From assembly GCA_944385705.1 (NCBI GenBank), contig CALWYF010000015.1:1-47558 (forward strand): 47,558 nt of DNA, read 5' to 3'. The translations under genes and the position numbers were made by a program. This DNA comes from an uncultured Oscillospiraceae bacterium. Its GTDB lineage: Bacteria > Bacillota > Clostridia > Oscillospirales > Oscillospiraceae. Under the pieces are notes generated by a model. The model was given only the letters and a program-made list of their open reading frames with translations. It was not told where the DNA came from and searched no databases. Positions 7,275 through 16,101 of the stretch are shown piece by piece; the first letter of the stretch is position 1; the number at the start of each line of letters is the position of its first letter.

Positions 7275-8386
7275 TGTATAAAGTTCTTGAAAGCCCGTTG
7301 AATTACGGGGGCATCACCCTGAAAAACAGAATTATTTTTGCACCCACGACCTTAGGATTGCCCAGAGAAGAGCAGCTGCAGCGGCTGAGAGAAATTGCTG
7401 CCGGTGGCTGCGCAATGATAATTATAGGTGACGTGCCGGTACTGCCTCATGGCTTTGGCCCATCCCTGTACAATAAGAGAGGCTTTGCCTGGTACAGAGA
7501 TCTGGCTGATACCGCACACCGGGAGGGCTGCCTGATATGCGCCCAGCTCCACCAGTCCGATTCAAACTTCAAAGGGATGATGAAGTATATTCCAGGAGTA
7601 CTGGCCGGGCAAATTTCCCAGGATGAGCTGAGAGAGATTTTAAACCGGAATGTGGGGCCATATATAAGCGGCCTGCCGGAGAAGAAGGTGAATGAAATTA
7701 CTTCTGCTTTTGGCACTGCTGCCGAGCTGGCTGTGCAAGCCGGCTTCGACATGGTGCAGGTCCATGGGGACCGGATGTGCGGCAGCTTTAGCTCATCCGT
7801 ATTTAACAGCCGCAGTGACCGCTATGGTGGGAGCACGGAGAAGCGGGCCCGTTTTGCAGTGGAAGCTGTGTCATCAATCAGAAGCAAGCTGCCAGGTCTG
7901 CCCATAGATTATAAGCTGGCAGTGCGATTAGAACATCCACACTACGGAAATGCCGGGGTATTGGAAGAAGAACTGGGCGTGTTTTTGCCATTGCTGGAGC
8001 AGGCAGGAGTGACCAGCTTCCACGTGACTCTGGCCGATCATGGAAAGCTCAGCGACACAATACCGCCCCGAAACCATCCATACTTTGGGGAGGAAGGTTG
8101 TTTTTTGAGGTTCTGCGACACTGTGCGTGGCCTCACGAAGCTGCCGGTATGCGCTGTAGGCGGGCTGACGGACCCGGCCTTCGTTGAAGAACAGCTGGAA
8201 GCGGGGCGCATGGACTGCATCGCCATGAGCCGCCAGCTCATAGCCGATGCTGACTGGCCCAGAAAAGTGATGGAAGGACGGGAGCGGGAGATAAATCGCT
8301 GCATTCGCTGCAATAAAGAATGCCTTGGGGGCATGATGTCTCACCGGGGTGTTCATTGTATTTATGAAAGGAAAGATAAAAAATGA
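7274..8386 (+). CDS. bilR: Bilirubin reductase (Old Yellow Enzyme family)
   Basis: 370 residues with an FMN-binding TIM barrel of the OYE/2-enoate reductase type: start LESPLNYGGITLKNRIIFAPT, then FNSRSDRYGGSTEKR and VGGLTDPAFVEEQL. The diagnostic feature is the motif HGDR at residues 164-167, with Asp166 and Arg167 at the positions I recall as defining BilR; ordinary OYE proteins usually differ here. A four-cysteine cluster C343-x2-C346-x3-C350-x11-C362 fits a 4Fe-4S centre. The C-terminal FAD/NAD half of dienoyl-CoA reductases is absent, so this is the short form, which probably takes electrons from a partner such as the flavodoxin gene it overlaps. The family reduces bilirubin to urobilinogen in the anaerobic gut. 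Confidence 0.87.
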   Translation: MYKVLESPLNYGGITLKNRIIFAPTTLGLPREEQLQRLREIAAGGCAMIIIGDVPVLPHGFGPSLYNKRGFAWYRDLADTAHREGCLICAQLHQSDSNFKGMMKYIPGVLAGQISQDELREILNRNVGPYISGLPEKKVNEITSAFGTAAELAVQAGFDMVQVHGDRMCGSFSSSVFNSRSDRYGGSTEKRARFAVEAVSSIRSKLPGLPIDYKLAVRLEHPHYGNAGVLEEELGVFLPLLEQAGVTSFHVTLADHGKLSDTIPPRNHPYFGEEGCFLRFCDTVRGLTKLPVCAVGGLTDPAFVEEQLEAGRMDCIAMSRQLIADADWPRKVMEGREREINRCIRCNKECLGGMMSHRGVHCIYERKDKK

Positions 8387-8871
8387 GTTATTCAATCGTT
8401 TACAGCAGCCGTACAGGCAATACTGCCAATCTGGCCCAGACCATCAGGGAAGCGCTTCCGGCGGAGGACTGTATCTATTTCGGCGAGCCGGACCCAAAGG
8501 CTCTGGAGGCTGAGACAATATACCTGGGCTTTTGGACCGACAAAGGCAGCTGCGACGAGGCAAGCGCCGAGTTCTTGAAGAGCCTGACCGGACAGAGGCT
8601 GTTCCTCTTCGGCACTGCCGGTTTTGGCGGCGCTCCGGCCTATTTCGAACAGATACTGGACAGGGTTAAATCCAAGATGGGAAGCGGCGTAACTGTCGTC
8701 GGCAGCTACATGTGCCAGGGGAGAATGCCTATGAGTGTGAGAGAGCGGTACATGCAGATGGAGGAGAGTCCCCGGCGTACTGCCATGTTGAAAAACTTTG
8801 ACGCTGCCCTGAATCATCCTGACGCAGAGGATCTTACGAGATTGAAAGCGGCTTTGCTGCCCAATGGATAA
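8383..8871 (+). CDS. bilS: Flavodoxin-like protein (BilS)
   Basis: 162 residues with a flavodoxin fold. The FMN phosphate loop is SSRTGNTANLAQ at residues 8-19; isoalloxazine-contact loops are GFWTDKGSCDE (about 50) and GTAGFGGAPAYFEQ (about 76). The ATG overlaps the bilR stop in ATGA, indicating coupled translation and a fixed stoichiometry. In known bil loci a flavodoxin-like gene, bilS, accompanies bilR. The likely role is electron delivery to BilR, which lacks its own NAD(P)H-oxidising domain; that role is inferred from architecture. It is followed by a terminator shared with the convergent operon. Confidence 0.85.
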   Translation: MSYSIVYSSRTGNTANLAQTIREALPAEDCIYFGEPDPKALEAETIYLGFWTDKGSCDEASAEFLKSLTGQRLFLFGTAGFGGAPAYFEQILDRVKSKMGSGVTVVGSYMCQGRMPMSVRERYMQMEESPRRTAMLKNFDAALNHPDAEDLTRLKAALLPNG

Positions 8872-8908
8872 AGCCGGCAGCAAATCCCTTTTATACTTTT
8901 AAGAAAAA

Positions 8909-8947
8909 ATCCCGCAGACGGAAAGTTACGTCTGCGGGATAGATTTT
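8909..8947. terminator. Bidirectional terminator between bilS and the GGGtGRT gene
   Basis: A perfect 12-bp stem (ATCCCGCAGACG paired with CGTCTGCGGGAT) with loop GAAAGTTA. On the plus strand it is followed by AGATTTT; on the minus strand the same hairpin is followed by a T-rich run, so it serves the two convergent operons and works better for the minus strand. Confidence 0.88.
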
Positions 8948-8979
8948 ATGTAGCGACTTTTTGACTAAGCTCAGCAGGC

Positions 8980-9978
8980 TTACTTCATGGACTCGGCAGT
9001 AGCCACGGCCACGGCCACGGTAGCGCCAACCATGGGGTTGTTGCCCATGCCCAGGAAGCCCATCATCTCCACGTGAGCGGGGACGGAGGAGGAACCTGCA
9101 AACTGAGCGTCGGAGTGCATACGGCCCATGGTATCGGTCATGCCGTAGGAGGCAGGGCCGGCAGCCATGTTGTCGGGGTGGAGGGTACGGCCGGTGCCGC
9201 CGCCGGAAGCCACGGAGAAGTACTTCTTACCCTGCTCGATGCACTCTTTCTTGTAGGTGCCTGCAACGGGGTGCTGGAAGCGGGTGGGGTTGGTGGAGTT
9301 GCCGGTGATGGAGACATCCACGCCCTCAAAGTGCATGATAGCCACGCCCTCACGGACATCGTCGGCGCCGTAGCAGCGGACATCGGCACGCTCAGTCTCG
9401 GAGTAGCGGATCTCACGGACGATCTTCAGCTCGCTGGTGTAGTAATCAAACTGGGTCTGGACATAGGTAAAGCCGTTGATACGGGAGATGATCTGAGCGG
9501 CGTCCTTGCCAAGGCCGTTGAGGATGACGCGCAGGGGCTCCTTGCGGGCCTTGTTTGCGTTCTTCACGATGCCGATAGCGCCCTCGGCGGCGGCGAAGGA
9601 CTCGTGGCCGGCCAGGAAGGCAAAGCACTTGGTATCGTCGCTGAGGAGCATTGCGCCCAGGTTGCCGTGACCCAGACCGACCTTGCGGTCCTCAGCCACG
9701 GAGCCGTCCAGGCAGAAGCTCTGGAGGCCCACACCGATGAGCTTGGCAGCCTCGGCAGCAGTCTTCACGCCGGACTTGATGGCGATGGCAGCGCCCACGC
9801 AGTAGGCCCAGCAGGCATTTTCAAAGCAGATGGGCTGAATGCTCTTAACTATTTCATAGGGGTCAAAGCCCTTGGCCTTGCAGATCTCTCTGCACTCTTC
9901 CACAGAACCGATGCCGTACTGGGAGAGGACGCCGTTGATCTTGTTTATTCTTCTGTCGTAGTTCTCAAACAGAGCCAT
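8980..9978 (-). CDS. GGGtGRT protein (function unknown)
   Basis: 332 residues from the ATG at 9978, which has AGGAGG upstream; the longer reading frame to 10038 overlaps the previous gene and is unlikely. The namesake motif appears as SVASGGGTGRTLHPDN near residue 250. Other conserved-looking blocks are LGHGNLGAMLLSDDTKCFAFLAGHESF and GNSTNPTRFQHPVAGTYKK, in adjacent stretches. Glycine-rich loops suggest nucleotide or cofactor binding, but no known enzyme fold is recognised. The family is found in anaerobes, almost always beside a NifU-like gene as here. No signal peptide or membrane segment is seen. Biochemical role is not known. Confidence 0.9.
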   Translation of the reverse strand: MALFENYDRRINKINGVLSQYGIGSVEECREICKAKGFDPYEIVKSIQPICFENACWAYCVGAAIAIKSGVKTAAEAAKLIGVGLQSFCLDGSVAEDRKVGLGHGNLGAMLLSDDTKCFAFLAGHESFAAAEGAIGIVKNANKARKEPLRVILNGLGKDAAQIISRINGFTYVQTQFDYYTSELKIVREIRYSETERADVRCYGADDVREGVAIMHFEGVDVSITGNSTNPTRFQHPVAGTYKKECIEQGKKYFSVASGGGTGRTLHPDNMAAGPASYGMTDTMGRMHSDAQFAGSSSVPAHVEMMGFLGMGNNPMVGATVAVAVATAESMK

Positions 9979-9995
9979 TATCTTGTCCTCCTTTA

Positions 9996-10688
9996 TTATT
10001 CCTGACGGGGGTCTATGTACTTGACAGCGGCATCCCACTGACCGTAGTGACCGGTAGCCTTCTTCATGGCCTCGTTAGCGTCTTCGCCCTTCTTGATGAA
10101 GTCCATCATCTTGCCCAGGCTTACGAACTCATAGCCGATGATCTCGTCGTCCTTGTTAAGGGCGATCTTGGTGACATAGCCCTCGGTGAGCTCCAGGTAA
10201 CGGGGGCCCTTCTCCTTGGTGGCAAACATGGTGCCAACCTGAGAGCGCAGGCCCTTGCCCAGGTCTTCCAGGGAAGCGCCTATGGCCAGACCGTCTTCGG
10301 AGAAAGCGGACTGGGAGCGGCCGTAAACAATCTGCAGGAACAGCTCACGCATTGCGGTGTTGATGGCGTCGCACACCAGGTCGGTGTTGAGAGCCTCAAG
10401 GATAGTCTTGCCGATGAGGATCTCGGAGGCCATAGCTGCGGAGTGGGTCATGCCGGAGCAGCCCAGAGTCTCCACCAGAGCCTCTTCAATGATGCCGTTT
10501 TTGATGTTCAGGGTCAGCTTGCAGGCGCCCTGCTGGGGAGCGCACCAGCCCACGCCGTGGGTGAAGCCGGAGATATCGGAGATTTCCTTGGCCTGGACCC
10601 ACTTGCCCTCTTCGGGGATGGGGGCGGGGCCATGGTATGCGCCCTTAGCTACAGGGCACATATGCTTTACTTCGGTAGTGTAGATCAT
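9996..10688 (-). CDS. NifU-like Fe-S scaffold family protein
   Basis: 230 residues. The N-terminal half resembles the IscU/NifU scaffold: GWCAPQQGACKLTLNI, VETLGCSGMTHSAAMA and TDLVCDAINTAM supply three cysteines spaced like cluster ligands. The C-terminal extension (about 140-230) is not part of classical NifU. The family is annotated as an Fe-S cluster assembly scaffold and is tied to the GGGtGRT gene, which starts 17 bp downstream. General Isc/Suf partners are not in the window, so general cluster assembly is doubtful; a dedicated partnership with the GGGtGRT protein is more likely. It starts 52 bp after gpmI with no terminator between, so it may be read from the glycolysis operon. Confidence 0.85.
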   Translation of the reverse strand: MIYTTEVKHMCPVAKGAYHGPAPIPEEGKWVQAKEISDISGFTHGVGWCAPQQGACKLTLNIKNGIIEEALVETLGCSGMTHSAAMASEILIGKTILEALNTDLVCDAINTAMRELFLQIVYGRSQSAFSEDGLAIGASLEDLGKGLRSQVGTMFATKEKGPRYLELTEGYVTKIALNKDDEIIGYEFVSLGKMMDFIKKGEDANEAMKKATGHYGQWDAAVKYIDPRQE

Positions 10689-10740
10689 AGCAATTTCCCT
10701 TCTATATAAAATATGATAAACAGATTAAGGCGCCGGGTTC

Positions 10741-12258
10741 TCACTTTACGATAAGGGACTCGCCGGTCATTTCCTTGGGTTGCTCCAGGCCCATGACTTC
10801 CAGGATGGTGGGAGCAATGTCTGCCAGTTTGCCGTCCTTCAGGCTCACGCCCGCCTTGCACAGAGCAAAGGGAACAGGATTGGTGGTGTGGGCAGTGTTC
10901 ACCTTGCCGTTTTCGTCGAACATGCAGTCGGCGTTGCCGTGGTCGGCAGTGACAACCAGCACTGTATCGGGATGCTTTGCGACCTCATCCATAATAAGGC
11001 CCATGCAGCTGTCCACAGTCTCAACGGCTTTTACGGCAGCTTCCATAACACCGGTGTGGCCCACCATGTCGCAGTTGGCAAAGTTGCAGACAATCAGGTC
11101 ATACTTGTCGGAGGCTATAGCTTCCACGCATTTGTCCGCCACTTTCCTTGCGCTCATCTCCGGAACCAGGTCGTAAGTGGCATACTCCTTGGGAGAAGGC
11201 ACCAGGCAGCGCTCCTCACCCTCGGTCTGCTTCTCCACGCCGCCGTTAAAGAAGAAGGTCACGTGGGCATACTTCTCGGTCTCGGCAACACGAAACTGCT
11301 TGAGGCCGTGGGCGCTGATATAGTCTCCCAAGGTGTTCTCTATAACCTCGGGGGGATAGGCTATGGGCAGAGGCAGGCTCTCGTCGTACTGAGCGGTGCA
11401 GACATAGCTGAGAGGATACACGGTCTTCTTGCGCTTGAAGCCGTCGAAGTCAGCCAGATTCAGCGCCCAGGTCATCTCTCTGGCCCTGTCGGGACGGAAG
11501 TTCATAAAGATGACGCTGTCGCCCTGGTTGATAACGCCCTCCGGGCAGCAGACAACGGGTTTTACAAACTCGTCGGTGACGTCCTGGGCATAGCTTTCCT
11601 CGATAGCGTGGACGGGATCGGGATCGGAGACTCCTTCGCCGCAGACGATGGCGTTGTAGCCCTGCTCCACACGGTCCCAGCGCTTGTCGCGGTCCATACC
11701 GTAGAAGCGGCCCTGGACAGTGGCAATGCGGGCGTTGCCCAGCTCTTCGCACTTTTCCTCCAGCTGCTTTATAAAGCCGGCACCGCTCTTGGGGGCCACG
11801 TCACGGCCGTCCAGGAAGCAGTGGACATAAACCTTTTCCACGCCCCGCTGCTTGGCCATATCCAGTATACCGAAGACATGGGTCAGGTGGCTGTGGACGC
11901 CGCCGGTGGACATGAGGCCCAGGATGTGCAGAGCCTTGTGGTTTGCCTTGGCATCCTCCATGGCCTTGATATAGACAGGGTTCTGGAAGAACTTGCCGTT
12001 TTCTATCTCCTGGCTCATCTTGGGCAGGATCTGGAAAACCACACGGCCTGCGCCGATGTTGGTGTGTCCCACCTCGGAGTTGCCCATCTGGCCCTGGGGC
12101 AGACCTACATCCAGCCCGGAGGCAGAGAGTTTGCAGGTGGGGTTCTGGGAAAACAGCCTGTCCAAATTGGGTTTCTTGGCCTGAGCTATGGCGTTGCCCG
12201 CAGTGGGGGCCGCCAGGCCGTAGCCGTCGAGAATGATAAGAACTGCTTTTTTAGTCAT
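10741..12258 (-). CDS. gpmI: 2,3-bisphosphoglycerate-independent phosphoglycerate mutase
   Basis: 505 residues, normal length. It belongs to the alkaline-phosphatase superfamily with two manganese ions: LIILDGYGLA (metal Asp), GQMGNSEVGHTNIGAG (catalytic Ser in NSEVGH), and the C-terminal CNFANCDMVGHTG and VVTADHGNADCM with the remaining ligands. It interconverts 3- and 2-phosphoglycerate. It is the fourth gene of trmL-pgk-tpiA-gpmI, 46 bp behind tpiA, so lower glycolysis is clustered. Glyceraldehyde-3-phosphate dehydrogenase and enolase are not in this stretch. Confidence 0.97.
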   Translation of the reverse strand: MTKKAVLIILDGYGLAAPTAGNAIAQAKKPNLDRLFSQNPTCKLSASGLDVGLPQGQMGNSEVGHTNIGAGRVVFQILPKMSQEIENGKFFQNPVYIKAMEDAKANHKALHILGLMSTGGVHSHLTHVFGILDMAKQRGVEKVYVHCFLDGRDVAPKSGAGFIKQLEEKCEELGNARIATVQGRFYGMDRDKRWDRVEQGYNAIVCGEGVSDPDPVHAIEESYAQDVTDEFVKPVVCCPEGVINQGDSVIFMNFRPDRAREMTWALNLADFDGFKRKKTVYPLSYVCTAQYDESLPLPIAYPPEVIENTLGDYISAHGLKQFRVAETEKYAHVTFFFNGGVEKQTEGEERCLVPSPKEYATYDLVPEMSARKVADKCVEAIASDKYDLIVCNFANCDMVGHTGVMEAAVKAVETVDSCMGLIMDEVAKHPDTVLVVTADHGNADCMFDENGKVNTAHTTNPVPFALCKAGVSLKDGKLADIAPTILEVMGLEQPKEMTGESLIVK

Positions 12259-12304
12259 TAAAGTTCCTTCTTATAAATAAGTTAAATGAGTTTGTGGCTT
12301 TGAC

Positions 12305-13078
12305 TCAGCCCTGATCGGTAGCCTTGATAATGGTGGCAAAGTCCACAGGCTTAAGGGAAGCGCCGCCGATGAGGCCGCCGTCAATGTCAGGCTGGGCCAG
12401 GAGCTCGTAGGCGTTCTTGGCGTTCATGCTGCCGCCGTAAAGGATGCTGACGGCACGGGCGGGACGGGCGCCATAAATGCCCCTGATGACGGCACGGATG
12501 CCTTCGCAGACTTCCTGGGCCTGCTCTGCGGTAGCGGTCTTGCCGGTGCCGATGGCCCAGATAGGCTCATAGGCAATTACGCAGCGGCGCAGCTGGCTGG
12601 CGTCAATGCCGCTGAGAGCGGCCTTGACCTGGTATGCAACATACTCCATGGTCAGGTCGTTTTCCCTCTGCTCCAGGCTCTCTCCCACGCAGATGATGGG
12701 CATGATGCCGTTGGCCAGCAGAGCCTTGGCCTTGGCGTTTACAAGCATGTCGTCCTCGCCGTGATACTGACGGCGCTCGGAGTGGCCCACTATGCAGTAC
12801 TTGGCTCCCACATCGGAGAGCTGACTTGCGGAGACTTCGCCGGTGTAAGCACCCTTTTCAAAGCGGCTTACATCCTGGCCGCCGGCGGCCACCTTGCAGT
12901 CCTTACCGGCCTTGACCATGGCAGGCACCATGACGCCGGGGACACAGAGCACCATCTCGCAGGTGCGGGCCTTGGGCAGATTAGCCTTCAGTTCTTCCAT
13001 GAAGGGCTTGATCTCGGATGCCAGCATATTCATTTTCCAGTTGCCGGCAATAACGGTCTTACGGTACTTTCTGTTCAT
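12305..13078 (-). CDS. tpiA: Triosephosphate isomerase
   Basis: 257 residues, complete TIM barrel. It starts KTVIAGNWKMNM (active-site Asn and Lys), has GHSERRQYHGE (electrophilic His), and AYEPIWAIGTGKTATAEQAQ with the catalytic Glu and flexible loop. ILYGGSMNAKNAYELL is the phosphate-binding end. It interconverts dihydroxyacetone phosphate and glyceraldehyde 3-phosphate. It lies between pgk and gpmI on the same strand. Confidence 0.97.
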   Translation of the reverse strand: MNRKYRKTVIAGNWKMNMLASEIKPFMEELKANLPKARTCEMVLCVPGVMVPAMVKAGKDCKVAAGGQDVSRFEKGAYTGEVSASQLSDVGAKYCIVGHSERRQYHGEDDMLVNAKAKALLANGIMPIICVGESLEQRENDLTMEYVAYQVKAALSGIDASQLRRCVIAYEPIWAIGTGKTATAEQAQEVCEGIRAVIRGIYGARPARAVSILYGGSMNAKNAYELLAQPDIDGGLIGGASLKPVDFATIIKATDQG

Positions 13079-13120
13079 TGCTCTTTCTCCATAAAATGTA
13101 TAAGCTGAATAATATTGCTG

Positions 13121-13145
13121 CCCCGCCGCCGGTGAGACGGCGGGG
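13121..13145 (-). other. Intercistronic hairpin between pgk and tpiA
   Basis: CCCCGCCG and CGGCGGGG form an 8-bp stem with a 9-nt loop in the pgk-tpiA gap. On the minus strand no T-run follows, so it is more likely an mRNA-stabilising or processing element than a full terminator. Confidence 0.45.
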
Positions 13146-13155
13146 AAACTTTTAC

Positions 13156-14346
<1,191 letters not shown>

Positions 14347-14364
14347 GATATTTCCTCCTAAAAA

Positions 14365-14862
14365 TTAATTATTAGCATTTTTCTCTGCCATAGAACCGCA
14401 GCGCAGCAATCCCGGGAAATTCTGCTGTCTCAGCGCCTCATATGCCAGTATAGCAACGGAGTTTGAAAGATTCAAGCTCCGGGCCTCACTTATCATGGGG
14501 ATGCGGATGCATCGGTCAAAATACTTTTCTCTCAGCCACTGGGGCAGCCCGGCGGTCTCCTTGCCGAAGAGCAGGGCAACATCGCCGCTCATATCGGCCT
14601 GGTGGTAGGAGCGGGGAGCTTTGGTAGTGGCCAGATATATGTTATTATCACCGTTTTTTGAAAAGTACTCGTCAATATTCTGATATTCGGAAATACTCAC
14701 CAGGTGCCAGTAATCCAGGCCGCAGCGTTTTACCATTTTATCGGAAATGTCAAAGCCCAGAGGATGGATAAGATGAAGCCTTGCGCCGGTGGCGGCGCAG
14801 GTCCTGGCAATGGCTCCTGTGTTGTGGGGGATTTCAGGCTCCACAAGGACTATATCGACCAT
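14365..14862 (-). CDS. trmL: tRNA (cytidine/uridine-34-2'-O)-methyltransferase
   Basis: 165 residues, SPOUT fold. The N-terminus VDIVLVEPEIPHNTGAIARTC carries the family Asn-Thr-Gly. The C-terminal knot segments LLFGKETAGLP and RIPMISEARSLNLSNSVAILAYEALRQ (in adjacent blocks) bind S-adenosylmethionine. TrmL methylates the wobble ribose of certain leucine tRNAs. It is the first gene of the minus-strand run leading into pgk. A PflX-like gene starts divergently after a 219-bp AT-rich gap in which I cannot identify a convincing promoter. Confidence 0.93.
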   Translation of the reverse strand: MVDIVLVEPEIPHNTGAIARTCAATGARLHLIHPLGFDISDKMVKRCGLDYWHLVSISEYQNIDEYFSKNGDNNIYLATTKAPRSYHQADMSGDVALLFGKETAGLPQWLREKYFDRCIRIPMISEARSLNLSNSVAILAYEALRQQNFPGLLRCGSMAEKNANN

Positions 14863-15081
14863 GGCGGTTCATCCTTTGCTGCAATGAAAAAGTAATCTCT
14901 GTATCTTTTTCAACTACATATTAGCACAAAAATCAGAAAAATCATGTACTTTTTTTCGTTTTTTTGCGATTCTTGCATATTAGACAAATAGGAGCTATAA
15001 TCAGGAGTGCCAAATGGGCATTTATTGTCAATTTGCATATGTTATTAAATTATCAAATATTATTTTCAGGGGAACCAGGTC

Positions 15082-15963
15082 ATGGAAAATACATGCAGTA
15101 TATGTCCCAGAAATTGCGGCGCCGTACGTGGGGAAAAAGGCGGAGGTTTTTGTCTCAGTCCTGCCCTGCCAAAAGTGGCCAGAGCCGCTCCGCACTACGG
15201 AGAGGAGCCATGCATCGGCGGCAGCAGAGGCACCGGAGCGGTGTTTTTTACCGGCTGCAATCTCCGCTGTGTGTTCTGCCAGAACCGGGAAATCAGCCGT
15301 GGTCAGGGCGGTATGGTACTTACGGTGCCAGAGCTGAGGGACCTGTTCCTGAAACTGAGGGACACTGGAGTATCCTCCCTGGACTTGGTCACCGGAGCCC
15401 ACTACACTCCATGGATATCCGAAGCCCTCAGCGGCCTGGACCTGGGTATTCCGGTTGTATGGAACAGCTCCGGCTATGAGAGCGTGGAGAGCCTGAAGTT
15501 GCTGGATGGCCTTGTGCAAGTGTACATGCCGGACTTTAAATACTGGAAGGGGGATTTGGCTTTGCGCTACTCAGCAGCTCAGAACTATCCTTCCGTAGCC
15601 AAAGCCGCCATAAAGGAGATGTACCGTCAGGTGGGCCCCTATGAACTGGACGATGAGGGGCTTATGACAAAGGGTGTGCTAATCCGTCATTTGATATTGC
15701 CGGGCCAGGACCTGAACGCCATGGATGTGATGGACTTTGCCGCCGAGGAATTTCCTCCTGACAGCGTGCTCTTTTCTCTGATGAGCCAATATACCCCCAT
15801 GCCTGGGCTGGAGAAATTCCCGGAGCTGCAAAGTACCATTGACAATGAGCTCAACGACCGGCTCATAAGCTATATGCAGCGCCGCGGACTGTCCGGTTAC
15901 TGGCAGGAAACCGGCTCCGCCACGGCGGAAATGATACCGGATTTTGACCTGACCGGGCTTTGA
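15082..15963 (+). CDS. PflX-like radical SAM protein (COG1313)
   Basis: 293 residues. The radical SAM triad is FFTGCNLRCVFCQNREIS near residue 57-68 (CxxxCxxC). Upstream CSICPRNCGAVRG adds further cysteines near the N-terminus. DLVTGAHYTPWISEAL, VYMPDFKYWKGDLALRY and IRHLILPGQ are typical for the PflX/COG1313 group. The group resembles glycyl-radical activating enzymes, but its substrate is not established. No glycyl-radical enzyme gene is adjacent, so a partner cannot be named. It appears to stand alone, with a 138-bp gap to the next gene. Confidence 0.87.
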   Translation: MENTCSICPRNCGAVRGEKGGGFCLSPALPKVARAAPHYGEEPCIGGSRGTGAVFFTGCNLRCVFCQNREISRGQGGMVLTVPELRDLFLKLRDTGVSSLDLVTGAHYTPWISEALSGLDLGIPVVWNSSGYESVESLKLLDGLVQVYMPDFKYWKGDLALRYSAAQNYPSVAKAAIKEMYRQVGPYELDDEGLMTKGVLIRHLILPGQDLNAMDVMDFAAEEFPPDSVLFSLMSQYTPMPGLEKFPELQSTIDNELNDRLISYMQRRGLSGYWQETGSATAEMIPDFDLTGL

Positions 15964-16029
15964 TGCGTCGAGTTTTCAAAACAGCCTAGCCCCGGACGAC
16001 TGCTTTTCCCCCGCTCTTCTTCTAAATTC

Positions 16030-16058
16030 TTGACAAGCCGCCCGCTTTGGCGGATAAT
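16030..16058 (+). promoter_or_regulatory. Sigma-A promoter of the FMN-dependent enzyme gene
   Basis: Perfect TTGACA (16030-16035), 17 bp, then GATAAT (16053-16058), 44 bp before the coding start. A small inverted repeat (CCGCCCGCTTTGGCGG) fills the spacer and could take a regulator. Confidence 0.75.
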
Positions 16059-16101
16059 GGTAAAAGTGTAAAGCAAATAATTATTCTAAGGAGAGATAAT
16101 T

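Noticed and set aside
9979-10038. Longer N-terminus for the GGGtGRT protein
   Set aside because: The extra codons overlap the NifU-like gene and the ATG at 9978 has a good AGGAGG site.
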